Assembly (NCBI RefSeq): GCF_029892155.1
Contig: NZ_JARZAG010000004.1
Span: 1-64,000, forward strand
Source: Kitasatospora sp. GAS204B
GTDB taxonomy: Bacteria > Actinomycetota > Actinomycetes > Streptomycetales > Streptomycetaceae
DNA length: 64,000 nt
Direction: 5' to 3'
The notes beneath the pieces were generated by a model, which saw only the letters and a program-made list of their open reading frames with translations, was not told the DNA's origin and did no database searches. This document shows positions 10,606-18,924 of this stretch, in pieces; position 1 is the stretch's first letter; every line of letters starts with the position of its first letter. A program made the position numbers and the translations under genes.

Positions 10606-11244
10606 TCAGCTGACCACCGCGTCCGCCAGGGCGCGGAAGAGCAGGGCGGTGGAGGTCGCGCCCGGGTCCTGGTGGCCGATGCTGCGAGGGCCGAGATAGG
10701 AGGCGCGCCCCTTGCGGGCCTGCAGCGGGATGGTGGCGCGGGCCCCCGCCTCGGCGGCCTCGGCGGCCAGCGCGCTGGCCTCGCGCAGCGTGAAGCCGTC
10801 GAAGGCGGCGCGCTCCAGCGCGGCCACGGCCGGCTCGAAGGCGTCCACCATGGTCTTGTCGCCGACCACGGCGCCACCCAGCTTCTGCACCGCGCCGAGC
10901 CCGGCGCGCAGCGCCTGGGCCAGCTCCGTCAGGTCCGCGCTCGGGGCGGGCAGCGCGGCTCCCACGCCGCGCAGCGCGCTGCCGTAGAGCGGCCCCGAGG
11001 CGCCGCCGACCTTGGAGATCAGCGTGCTGCCGGCCTTTGTGAGCACCGTGCCCGGCGAGGCGTCGGCGGGCAGCGCGTCCAGCGCGGTGATGACGGCGGC
11101 GAAGCCGCGCCGCAGGTTGCTGCCGTGGTCGCCGTCGCCGATCGCGGCGTCCAGCGCGGTGAGTTCCTCGTGCCGGCGCTCGACGGCGGCGGCTGCGGCG
11201 CGCAGCCAGCCGAGCGCGAGTTCCCGGTCCAGGTCATAGCGCAT
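10606..11244 (-). CDS. dhaL: Dihydroxyacetone kinase subunit DhaL
   Basis: This 212-residue protein is the ADP-binding subunit of PTS-type dihydroxyacetone kinase. The Mg-ADP site DAAIGDGDHGSNLRRGF is near residues 33-49, and the all-helical barrel pattern (SKVGGASGPLYGSAL) follows. DhaL takes phosphate from DhaM and passes it to dihydroxyacetone held by DhaK. It lies 46 bases after dhaK on the same strand, so the two should be co-transcribed. Confidence 0.93.
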   Translation of the reverse strand: MRYDLDRELALGWLRAAAAAVERRHEELTALDAAIGDGDHGSNLRRGFAAVITALDALPADASPGTVLTKAGSTLISKVGGASGPLYGSALRGVGAALPAPSADLTELAQALRAGLGAVQKLGGAVVGDKTMVDAFEPAVAALERAAFDGFTLREASALAAEAAEAGARATIPLQARKGRASYLGPRSIGHQDPGATSTALLFRALADAVVS

Positions 11245-11290
11245 GACGGGGTTCCCAGTCGGTCGGTGACAGTTGATCGGTGACGGATGG

Positions 11291-12286
11291 TCAGGGCCGG
11301 TGCAGGGCCGGGGTGCGGGCCGGGGCGTCCCACAGCTCGAGCAGCTCGGGATCTGCCTTGGTCAGGGTGAGCGAGAAGCCTGCCATGTCCAGGCTGGTCA
11401 CGTAGTTGCCGACCAGCGCGCGGGCGATGGTGATGCCGCGCTCGGCCAGCCGGGCGGCCACCTCGCCGTGCACGATGTAGAGCTCGATCAGCGGGGTCCC
11501 GCCCATGCCGTTGACCAGGGCGATCACCTCGTCGCCCGCCGTCAGCGTGTGGTCGGCGAGGATGGTCTCCACCACCTCGGCGACCAGCTCGCGGGCCGGG
11601 CGCAGCGGCTCGCGGCGGCGGCCCGGCTCGCCGTGGATGCCCACGCCCACCTCGATCTGGTCCTCGGGCAGGTCGAAGCCGGGGCGCCCGGCGGCGGGGG
11701 TGGTGGCGGCGGTCAGTGCCACCGCGAAGGAGCGGGAGGCGGCCACCGCGCGCTCGGCCACGGAGGCCACCTCGGCGGCCTTGGCGCCGCGCTCGGCCAG
11801 CGCGCCGGCCACCTTCTCGACCACCACGGTGGCGCCGGTGCCGCGCCGCCCGGCGGTGTAAGTGGAGTCCTCGACCGCGACGTCGTCGTTGACCAGCACG
11901 GTGCGGACCTCGATGCCCTCCTCGGCGGCCAGCTCGGCGGCGAGCGAGAAGTTGAGCACGTCACCCGTGTAGTTCTTGACGATCAGGACCGCGCCCGCGC
12001 CGCCGTCGGTGGCCCGCAGGGCGGCGAGCACCTGGTCGGGCACCGGGGAGGTGAAGACCTCGCCGGGGCAGGCCGCGTCCAGCATCCCCGGGCCGACGAA
12101 GCCGCCGTGCAGCGGTTCGTGGCCCGAGCCGCCGCCGGAGATCAGCGCGACCTTGCCGGGGCGGGGCGCGTCCGCGCGGTGGATGACGTGGTTCTCCCGG
12201 TCCACTGTCAGTTCCGGGTGGGCGGCGGCCACTCCGGTCAGCGCGTCGTCGAGTACGGACTCGGGGGTGTTGATCAGCTTCTTCAT
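11291..12286 (-). CDS. dhaK: Dihydroxyacetone kinase subunit DhaK
   Basis: The 331-residue substrate-binding subunit covalently holds dihydroxyacetone as a hemiaminal on a histidine, here the His in GVGIHGEPG near residue 216. Other family marks are SGGGSGHEPLHGGFVG near residue 50 and NYTGDVLNF near 107. With DhaL and a phosphate donor it feeds dihydroxyacetone into glycolysis. It is first of the dhaK-dhaL pair and is divergent from the dhaM-like gene across 114 bases, which must hold both promoters; no ribosome site stronger than GGAG-like is seen. Confidence 0.94.
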   Translation of the reverse strand: MKKLINTPESVLDDALTGVAAAHPELTVDRENHVIHRADAPRPGKVALISGGGSGHEPLHGGFVGPGMLDAACPGEVFTSPVPDQVLAALRATDGGAGAVLIVKNYTGDVLNFSLAAELAAEEGIEVRTVLVNDDVAVEDSTYTAGRRGTGATVVVEKVAGALAERGAKAAEVASVAERAVAASRSFAVALTAATTPAAGRPGFDLPEDQIEVGVGIHGEPGRRREPLRPARELVAEVVETILADHTLTAGDEVIALVNGMGGTPLIELYIVHGEVAARLAERGITIARALVGNYVTSLDMAGFSLTLTKADPELLELWDAPARTPALHRP

Positions 12287-12400
12287 CGGCGTCTCCCGCT
12301 GCTGAGGTCGGACCGGCTCGTTGCCGAACCTACGCCACCAGGTGCGGGTTTCTCATCCGTTCACCGCGACCTGGCGTGGCGGCGACTACCCTCGGCGGAC

Positions 12401-12796
12401 ATGAGGACTTCGGTGGGAATCGTCCTGGTGTCGCACAGCCCGCTGCTGGCCGCCGGGGTGCGGGAGCTGGTCGAGCAGCTGGGTGGCGGGAGCGTGCGGG
12501 TGGCGGTCGCGGGCGGTACCGAGGACGGCGAGCTCGGGACCAGCTACGAGTTGATCACCGAGGCGGTGCGGCAGGCGGACGGCGGCGCGGGCGTCGTGGT
12601 GCTGCCCGATCTCGGCAGCTCGGTGCTCACCGCGCGGGCCGTGCTGGCGGACCTGGGGCGGGCCGAGGAGCTCGTGCTGGTGGACGCGCCGTTCGTGGAG
12701 GGCGCGGTGTCGGCGGTGGTGACCGCCTCCACCGGGGCGGGCCTGGCCGAGGTGGTCCGGGCGGCCCAGGAGGCTTGGCAGGCGCATAAGTTCTGA
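12401..12796 (+). CDS. dhaM: DhaM-type phosphotransferase, EIIA(Man)-like domain only
   Basis: This 131-residue protein is a single EIIA-mannose-like domain with the phosphorylatable His12 in LVSHSPLLAAGV. It should take phosphate from HPr and pass it to DhaL, linking dihydroxyacetone use to the PTS. E. coli DhaM has extra HPr-like and EI-like domains that are absent here, as in most Gram-positives. It is divergent from dhaK. There is no ribosome site; TACCCT eight bases before ATG suggests a leaderless transcript. The start fits the family N-terminus. Confidence 0.88.
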   Translation: MRTSVGIVLVSHSPLLAAGVRELVEQLGGGSVRVAVAGGTEDGELGTSYELITEAVRQADGGAGVVVLPDLGSSVLTARAVLADLGRAEELVLVDAPFVEGAVSAVVTASTGAGLAEVVRAAQEAWQAHKF

Positions 12797-12820
12797 CCGG
12801 ACGGGGCCTGGGGCGCTGGC

Positions 12821-14548
12821 TCACTTGGCGTCCGCGTAGCACTCCACCACGGCCGTGCTCATCGGGAACCGCACCGGGGTGTCGCCGAAGACCAGCCGGC
12901 TGGCCTCGTCGGCCGCCGCCGTGATCAGCGCTGCCACCTGCTCGGCCAGCTCGGTGGGCGCGTGCACCACCACCTCGTCGTGCTGGAAGAAGACCAGGTG
13001 CGGGCGGCCACCGGGCCCGGTGAGCTCGGCCAGCCGGCGGCGCAGCGCGGCCAGCAGGGCCAGCGCCCAGTCGGCGGCGCTGGCCTGGATCACGAAGTTG
13101 CGGGTGAACCGGCCGCGGGCCCGGGTGGAGCGCCCGCCCTGCTCGGCGCTCTCGCCGCCGGCCGCCGCGGCGCCCTCGGTCAGGTCCAGCCAGGCGTCCG
13201 AGGGCGGCGGGCAGCTGCGGCCGAGCCGGGAGGTGACGATGCCGCCCTCCTCGCCGGTGCGGGCGGCGGCCTCCACGTAGCCCATCGCGACGGGGTAGCG
13301 CTGGCGCAGGATGGCGAGCAGCGGGCCGATGTCCCCGCTGGTCTGCCCGTACATCGCGCCGAGCAGGCCGAGCTTGGCCTTCGCCCGGTCGCCCTGGAAG
13401 GCCGTGGCGGCCAGCGCCTCGTAGAGGTCGCCGCCGGCCGCGCTGCGAGCCAGCGCCGCGTCACCCGAGAGGGCGGCCAGCACCCGGGGCTCCAGCTGGG
13501 CCGCGTCGGCCACCACCAGCCGCCAGCCCGGATCGGCCACCACCGCGCGGCGCAGGATCCGCGGGATCTGCAGCGCCCCGCCGCCCCGGCTGGCCCAGCG
13601 CCCGGAGACCACTCCGCCCACCACGTACTCGGGGCGGAACCGGCCGCCGCGCGCCCAGGCGTCCTGCCAGGCCCAGCCGTGCGCGGTGTGGATCCGGGCC
13701 AGCTCCTTGTAGCGGATCATCAACTCGGCGGCTGGGTGGTCCAGTTCGCGCAGCTCCCAGACCCGGGTGGAGGTCAGCCGGACGCCCTGCTCGGCGAAGG
13801 CGCGCAGCACCTGGGTGTGCGAGTCGGGGTTGAACGGCTTGCCGCCGAGCGCCTGCTGGAGCCGGACGGCCAGCTCGGCCAGCTTGGCGGGCTGGGTGCC
13901 GGGGATGTGCGGGCGCGGGCCGAGCAGCTCGGTGAGCAGCGCGTCGTGGACCTCGGTGCGCCAGGGCAGGCCGTCCTGGGCCATCTCGGCGGCGGCCAGC
14001 GCGCCGGCCGACTCGGCGGCCACCAGCAGCCGGAACCGGGCCCGCTGCGCCTCGCCCTCGATCGCCTGGAGCCGGCGCTGCTGGTCCGCGTGCACGGCCA
14101 GTACGGCGGCCAGCGGGTCGGTGCCGGGCGGCAGTTGCAGGCGGTCGGGGGCGAACAGGGTGTCCTGCGCCTCGGCCGGGCCGCTCTCCGACAGGTCGGC
14201 GGGGACCGGCAGGGAGCGCAGCCGGGCCCAGGCGGCGCCGAGCGAGCGCGGCGCGCCCCAGCGGCCCTCGTGCGCCAACAGCAGGGCCTCGACCAGCCGC
14301 AGGTCGTGGCAGCGGCCGAGCCGGCGCCCGCCGGGCAGGTCGGCCAGTGCCGCCAGCAGCGGCGGGTAGACGGACTCGGCGCTCGCCCAGACCCAGCGCG
14401 GGTGCTCGGCGGCCTCCAGCTCGGCGACGGTGACGGCCAGCTCGGCGGCCTTCAGCGGGGCGCCGAGCGGCTCACCCGCCTCGGAGATGCGGTGCAGCCG
14501 GCCGCCGCGCCCGTGGGCGTCGGGGACCAGGGCGATCCTGGCGGGCAC
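12821..14548 (-). CDS. Family A DNA polymerase (PolA-like, no 5'-nuclease domain)
   Basis: The 575-residue protein has the family A polymerase core: motif A VVADAAQLEPRVLAALSGD, motif B region KAKLGLLGAMYGQTSGD and motif C FFQHDEVVVHAP. The first ~190 residues occupy the place of the 3'-5' exonuclease domain but show no clear DEDD carboxylate set, and there is no N-terminal 5'-nuclease. At 575 residues it is far shorter than replicative PolA (~900), so it is the second, actinobacterial bifunctional-exonuclease/polymerase paralogue, probably for repair. It is convergent with dhaM and divergent from the M3 peptidase. Confidence 0.88.
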   Translation of the reverse strand: MPARIALVPDAHGRGGRLHRISEAGEPLGAPLKAAELAVTVAELEAAEHPRWVWASAESVYPPLLAALADLPGGRRLGRCHDLRLVEALLLAHEGRWGAPRSLGAAWARLRSLPVPADLSESGPAEAQDTLFAPDRLQLPPGTDPLAAVLAVHADQQRRLQAIEGEAQRARFRLLVAAESAGALAAAEMAQDGLPWRTEVHDALLTELLGPRPHIPGTQPAKLAELAVRLQQALGGKPFNPDSHTQVLRAFAEQGVRLTSTRVWELRELDHPAAELMIRYKELARIHTAHGWAWQDAWARGGRFRPEYVVGGVVSGRWASRGGGALQIPRILRRAVVADPGWRLVVADAAQLEPRVLAALSGDAALARSAAGGDLYEALAATAFQGDRAKAKLGLLGAMYGQTSGDIGPLLAILRQRYPVAMGYVEAAARTGEEGGIVTSRLGRSCPPPSDAWLDLTEGAAAAGGESAEQGGRSTRARGRFTRNFVIQASAADWALALLAALRRRLAELTGPGGRPHLVFFQHDEVVVHAPTELAEQVAALITAAADEASRLVFGDTPVRFPMSTAVVECYADAK

Positions 14549-14673
14549 GGTGGGCTCCGTCTCGGTGGGTGGCGGCGGCAGGCGGGCGGCTCGCGGTCGG
14601 CGGGCCGCGCGTGCCGGTTCGTTCGACCCGACCGTAGCGCGCGGCGCTGACAGCGGCGCGTAGGGTCTGCGGA

Positions 14674-16698
14674 ATGACGGAGAATCCCTTCCTGGCGCCC
14701 AGCCGGCTCCCTTACCAGTTGCCTCCCTACGCCGAGATCCGCGCCGAGCACTACCGCCCGGCCCTCGAGGCGGGGATGGCCGAGCAACTGGCCGAGATCG
14801 CGCGGATCGACGCCGATCCGGAGCCCGCGAGCTTCGAGAACACGGTGGTCGCGTTGGAGCGCACCGGCGAGCTGCTGCGGCGGGCGCTGGCCGTGTTCGA
14901 CAACCAGAGCTCCGCGCACACCGACGCGCTGCTGCAGGAGTTGGACGCCGAGTTCAAGCCGAGGCTGGCGGCGCACAGCGACGCGATCCACCTGGACCGC
15001 GCGCTCTTCGCCCGGCTCGACGCGGTGCATGCCGAGCGCGCCTCGCTGGACCTGGACGCCGAGTCGCTGCGCCTGCTGGAGCGCCACCACCTGCGCTTCG
15101 TCCGGGCCGGGGCGCAGCTGCCGCCGGCCGAGCAGCAGCGGCTGCGCGAGTTGAACGCCGAGCTGGCCACCGCCTCCGCCACCTTCGAGCGGAACCTGTT
15201 CGCCGCCAACGCCGCCGGCGCCCTGGTGCTGGACCGCCCCGAGCAGTTGGCCGGTCTGGGCGAGGCGGAGATCGCCGCCGCCGCCGAGAACGGCCGGGCG
15301 CGCGGGCACGACGGCAAGTACGTGCTCAGCCTGCTGAACTTCACCCAGCAGCCGGCGCTGGCCCGGCTGACCGACCGTGCGGTGCGCCGCCGGCTGATGG
15401 ACGCCGCGCTGAACCGGGGCCTGGCCGACAACGGTCCGCTGGCCGCCCGGATGGCCGCGCTGCGCGCCGAGCGGGCCGCGCTCTTCGGCCACCCCAGCCA
15501 CGCCGCCTACGTGGTGGCCGACGAGACGGCCGGCAGCGTCGAGGCGGTCACCGCGATGCTGCACCGGCTGATCGCGCCGGCGGTGGCCAACGCCGAGCGG
15601 GAGCTGGCCAGGCTGCGCGAGGAAGCGGCGGCCGACGGCGTCACCGACTTCGGCCCGCACGACCTCGCGTACTACGGCGAGCGGGTCCGGCAGGCCGAGT
15701 ACGACCTGGACAGCGCCGCGCTGCGCCCGTACTACGAGCTCGAACGGGTGCTGCACGACGGCGTGTTCCACGCGGCGGGCCTGGTCTACGGGCTGACCTT
15801 CACCGAGCGGACGGACCTGGTCGGCTACCACCCGGACACCCGGGTCTTCGAGGTCTTCGAGCAGGACGGCCGGCCGCTGGGCCTCTTCCTGGCCGACTTC
15901 TTCGCCCGCCCGTCCAAGCGCGGTGGCGCCTGGATGGACGAACTCGTCAAGCAGAACGGCCTGTTCGACCGCAAGCCGGTGGTCTTCAACAACCTGAACA
16001 TCACCAAGCCCGCGCCCGGGCAGCCGGTGCTGCTCAGCGGCGACGAGGTCCGCACCCTCTTCCACGAGTTCGGCCACGCGCTGCACGGCCTCTTCTCCGA
16101 CGTGCGCTACCCGCTGCTGGCCGGCACCGAGGTGCCGCGCGACTTCGTGGAGTTCCCCTCGCAGGTCAACGAGATGTGGCTGAGCTGGCCCGAGGTACAG
16201 GCCAACTACGCCCGGCACCACCTGACCGGTGAGCCGCTGCCGGAGGAGCTGCTGGCGAAGCTGGCGGCGGCCGAGCGGTTCGGCCAGGGCTACCAGACCG
16301 TGGAGTACCTGGCGGCGGCGCTGCTGGACTGGGCCTGGCACACCCGCCCGGTCGGCGAACCCGTGCTGGACGCGGCCGCGTTCGAGGCCGAGGTGCTCAA
16401 GGAGGCCGGGCTGGCGCTGCCCGAGGTGCCGCCGCGCTACCGGACCGCCTACTTCAGCCACCTCTTCGTGGGCGACTACAGCGCCGGCTACTACGCCTAC
16501 ATCTGGTCCGAGGTGCTGGACGCCGACACCGTGGAGTGGTTCAAGGGCAACGGGCGGCCGATCCGGGAGAGCGGGGAGCGCTTCCGCCGCGAGCTGCTGG
16601 CCCGGGGCAACAGCGTCCCGGCGCTGGACATGTTCCGCGCCGTGGTCGGCCGTGAGCCCGACGCCGCACCGCTGCTGGCCCGGCGCGGGCTGGGCTAG
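14674..16698 (+). CDS. dcp: M3 family zinc metallopeptidase (peptidyl-dipeptidase Dcp-like)
   Basis: The 674-residue cytosolic enzyme carries the zinc motif HEFGHALHG near residue 464, with the third ligand Glu about 25 residues later (EFPSQVNEMW). Length and the largely helical N-terminal half match Dcp / oligopeptidase A, which trim dipeptides or short peptides. TAGGGT (14661-14666) sits seven bases before ATG with no ribosome site, so translation may be leaderless. The TAG stop is also the first three bases of the MITE-like element that follows. Confidence 0.9.
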   Translation: MTENPFLAPSRLPYQLPPYAEIRAEHYRPALEAGMAEQLAEIARIDADPEPASFENTVVALERTGELLRRALAVFDNQSSAHTDALLQELDAEFKPRLAAHSDAIHLDRALFARLDAVHAERASLDLDAESLRLLERHHLRFVRAGAQLPPAEQQRLRELNAELATASATFERNLFAANAAGALVLDRPEQLAGLGEAEIAAAAENGRARGHDGKYVLSLLNFTQQPALARLTDRAVRRRLMDAALNRGLADNGPLAARMAALRAERAALFGHPSHAAYVVADETAGSVEAVTAMLHRLIAPAVANAERELARLREEAAADGVTDFGPHDLAYYGERVRQAEYDLDSAALRPYYELERVLHDGVFHAAGLVYGLTFTERTDLVGYHPDTRVFEVFEQDGRPLGLFLADFFARPSKRGGAWMDELVKQNGLFDRKPVVFNNLNITKPAPGQPVLLSGDEVRTLFHEFGHALHGLFSDVRYPLLAGTEVPRDFVEFPSQVNEMWLSWPEVQANYARHHLTGEPLPEELLAKLAAAERFGQGYQTVEYLAAALLDWAWHTRPVGEPVLDAAAFEAEVLKEAGLALPEVPPRYRTAYFSHLFVGDYSAGYYAYIWSEVLDADTVEWFKGNGRPIRESGERFRRELLARGNSVPALDMFRAVVGREPDAAPLLARRGLG

Positions 16699-16890
16699 GG
16701 CCTCTCTTACGGATCTTGTCGGATCAGCGTGCGGCTCCCCCAGCCTTCGGCCGGGAGGTGCCCCCACGGCGCCCGGCTGGGCGTGCCGGCGGATCGTCCT
16801 CGTACTGGGTCGTACTTGGATGATTCGCCGGTGCGTCCAGGCGGGATGCCCGGCGTCGCACGCCCGGCAAGATCCGTAAGAGAGGCCCTA
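16696..16890. mobile_element. 195-bp MITE-like element with 23-bp terminal inverted repeats
   Basis: Perfect 23-base inverted repeats lie at 16696-16718 and 16868-16890, each ending in a CTAG tetranucleotide that also occurs in the flank, as expected of a CTAG target duplication. The inside is non-coding and has a short hairpin (CCCCCAGCC...). Size, lack of genes and terminal repeats fit a non-autonomous element moved by an IS transposase encoded elsewhere. The left end overlaps the M3 peptidase stop codon. Confidence 0.75.
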
Positions 16891-16907
16891 GGGCGCGTCA
16901 GTGGTGC

Positions 16908-16945
16908 GGCCGGTGTGCCACGCGACGCTGCGTGGCACACCGGCC
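16908..16945 (-). terminator. Terminator of the G1 peptidase gene
   Basis: A perfect 16-base GC-rich stem (16908-16923 with 16930-16945) and six-base loop lie 35 bases after the G1 peptidase stop on the minus strand. Confidence 0.7.
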
Positions 16946-16979
16946 GGATTCAGTGCTCTGCCGGGGACTTGACGGTTGG

Positions 16980-17687
16980 TCAGCCCGGGATGATGGAGAA
17001 CGCGCCGTTCTGCAGCGCGGTCTCGGTGTAGGGGCCGCTGTCGATGGACTGCGGCGAGTAGTTGTCGAAGACCTGGCCGTTCACCTTGAGGTTGGCGAAG
17101 TTCAGCTGGCTGAAGGACGGGTAGCTCTGGGTCGGGGACTCCATGACCGCCTCGGCGCTGACGTCCTGGGAGCGCAGGGTCTGCTTGGTGGTCTTGGTCC
17201 AGCCCTGGGTGACGTCGGTGAGGGTGAGCGTGTAGCTGCTCCGAGTGCCGGCCACCACGCTGGCGTTGAAGGTGTCGCCGGCGCTCACCGGCTCGTTGAA
17301 GTAGACCGGAGCGGCCGGGTACATCTCGTACCAGCCGGAGTAGACCGGCGAGCCGCTGGAGCAGTCCGCCTGGACGCCGGTCTGCTCGACGGTCTGCGAG
17401 CCGTAGCCGTCGATGCCGATCCACGGGGCGAACAGGTCGTTGCTGGTGTTGCACTGGACGTCCGGCATGGTCCACGAGCCGGTGATGCTCTTGAAGCCGC
17501 TGCCCTGGGCGATGTAGCCGCCCCAGTTGCTGTTGCCGGAGTAGGGGTGACCGCCGTGGCTGTGCAGCGGGGCGAAGAAGTGCGGGGTGGCGGCTTGCGC
17601 GGCCGGGGCGGCGAACGCGGCGCCGGAGAGGGCGAGCAGCCCGGCTATCGCGGCCCGGGCGGGCTTGCGCAGGCGAAGACTGGCCAT
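16980..17687 (-). CDS. Secreted G1 family (eqolisin-like) glutamic peptidase
   Basis: This 235-residue protein begins with a Sec signal peptide (basic LRLRKPAR, hydrophobic core, cleavage after AAQA near residue 32). The mature part follows the G1 family: SNWGGY, a GSWTMPDV strand, PWIGIDGYGS, EQTGV with the candidate catalytic Gln, GWYEMYP, and SAEAVMES with the candidate catalytic Glu. The family cleaves proteins at acidic pH with a Gln-Glu dyad. GAGGAG before ATG supports the start. It is divergent from the TrmB/LuxR regulator. Confidence 0.85.
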   Translation of the reverse strand: MASLRLRKPARAAIAGLLALSGAAFAAPAAQAATPHFFAPLHSHGGHPYSGNSNWGGYIAQGSGFKSITGSWTMPDVQCNTSNDLFAPWIGIDGYGSQTVEQTGVQADCSSGSPVYSGWYEMYPAAPVYFNEPVSAGDTFNASVVAGTRSSYTLTLTDVTQGWTKTTKQTLRSQDVSAEAVMESPTQSYPSFSQLNFANLKVNGQVFDNYSPQSIDSGPYTETALQNGAFSIIPG

Positions 17688-17823
17688 GGGGTACTCCTCG
17701 GTGCGTGGGGGTCGGTGCGCCGGGCAGCCTTCGGAGTTGGGGGCCGGAGGACTGTCTGGCGCTGCCGATCAGCGTGCGGCCAGGCGGTGACTGTCGGGAA
17801 GGTCACGGCTGGTGCCGGAATGC

Positions 17824-17842
17824 GACATGGCGGAAACATGTC
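17824..17842. promoter_or_regulatory. Palindrome GACATG-7-CATGTC between divergent genes
   Basis: A perfect six-base inverted repeat lies between the G1 peptidase and regulator genes. It argues that the regulator starts downstream of it. It may be the regulator's own operator, but this is inference. Confidence 0.4.
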
Positions 17843-17871
17843 AGGTGTCAGAAGTCTTGATTTCCGGTCAG

Positions 17872-18924
17872 GTGTGGACCACAGTCGGGTCCACGACAGG
17901 ACCGGATCCCCAGGTGGGACCGGTCGCGGCGACGGTACGTGATCCAGGGGCGGGCCAGGTGGCGGAGCAGTGGGCGGGGCGGTTCGGTGGCCTCGGGCTG
18001 GCCGCCGACCAGGAGTTGCTCTACCTGCACCTGTTGAGCAGCCCCGGACTGACCGCGCCCGGGCTGGCGGCCGCCGTCGGGATCGGTACCGAGCGGGCCG
18101 TGGCCGCGCTCGGCGCGCTCGCCGACCTGGGCCTGGTCGAACGCCCGCCGGCGGACGGCACCGTGTGGCACCCGACGGCGCCCGATGTGGCGCTGGAAGA
18201 GCTGTTGCTGCGCCGCGAGTTGGAGCTGCGCCGGACCCGGGGCCGGATCACCGAGCTGCTGCGGACCTACCGGCACACCAGCACCGGCGCCGACGGCGAT
18301 CTGGTCGAGGTGATCACCGGGCGGGAGGCGATCGCCGACCTGTGGCGCAGCCTCCAGCTGGGCGCGCGCGGCGAGTTGCGGGTGCTCGACAAGCCGCCCT
18401 ACATCCGCCGCTCCGATCCCGAGCTCGAACTGGCCTCGCTGGCCCGGGGGGTGCGGATGCGGGTGGTCTACGAGAGCCAGGTGCTGCGCGACCAGGTCCG
18501 GCTGGCCGAGATCCACCAGTTCACCGAGGCCGGCGAGCAGGCCCGGGTGCTGCCCGAACTCCCGCTCAAACTGGCGCTGGTGGACGACCGCTGGGCGCTG
18601 CTGCCGGTCAGCTCGGGCACCGCGGAGCAGAGCGTGCTGCTGGTCCGCCCGTCCTCGCTGCTGGACGCGCTGGCCGGTCTGTTCGAGCTCTACTGGTCGC
18701 GGGCGATGCGGATGCCGCCGCCCGACTCCACCGAGCCGCCGCGCGACCGGCACCACCAGCTGCTCACCCTGCTGGCCGCCGGGCTGACCGACGAGAGCAT
18801 CGCCCGGCAGATGGGCGTCTCGACCCGGACCGTGCAGCGCTGGGTGCGCGAGCTGATGGACCGGTTCGGCGCGCGCACCCGGTTCCAGGCCGGGATCCAG
18901 GCGGCCCGCGCCGACCTGCTCTAG
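17872..18924 (+). CDS. TrmB-like / LuxR-type transcriptional regulator
   Basis: The protein has an N-terminal winged-helix TrmB-like part (LYLHLLSSPGLTAPGLAAAVGIGTERAV style), a middle PLD-like effector region, and a C-terminal LuxR-type HTH (LTLLAAGLTDESIARQMGVSTRTVQRWV). This class is common in streptomycetes, often beside secreted-enzyme or secondary-metabolism genes. The start is uncertain: GTG 17872 is used, GTG 17845 or 17959 are alternatives, and none has a clear ribosome site. The TAG stop is shared, base for base, with the stop of the convergent GH5 gene. Confidence 0.75.
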   Translation: MWTTVGSTTGPDPQVGPVAATVRDPGAGQVAEQWAGRFGGLGLAADQELLYLHLLSSPGLTAPGLAAAVGIGTERAVAALGALADLGLVERPPADGTVWHPTAPDVALEELLLRRELELRRTRGRITELLRTYRHTSTGADGDLVEVITGREAIADLWRSLQLGARGELRVLDKPPYIRRSDPELELASLARGVRMRVVYESQVLRDQVRLAEIHQFTEAGEQARVLPELPLKLALVDDRWALLPVSSGTAEQSVLLVRPSSLLDALAGLFELYWSRAMRMPPPDSTEPPRDRHHQLLTLLAAGLTDESIARQMGVSTRTVQRWVRELMDRFGARTRFQAGIQAARADLL

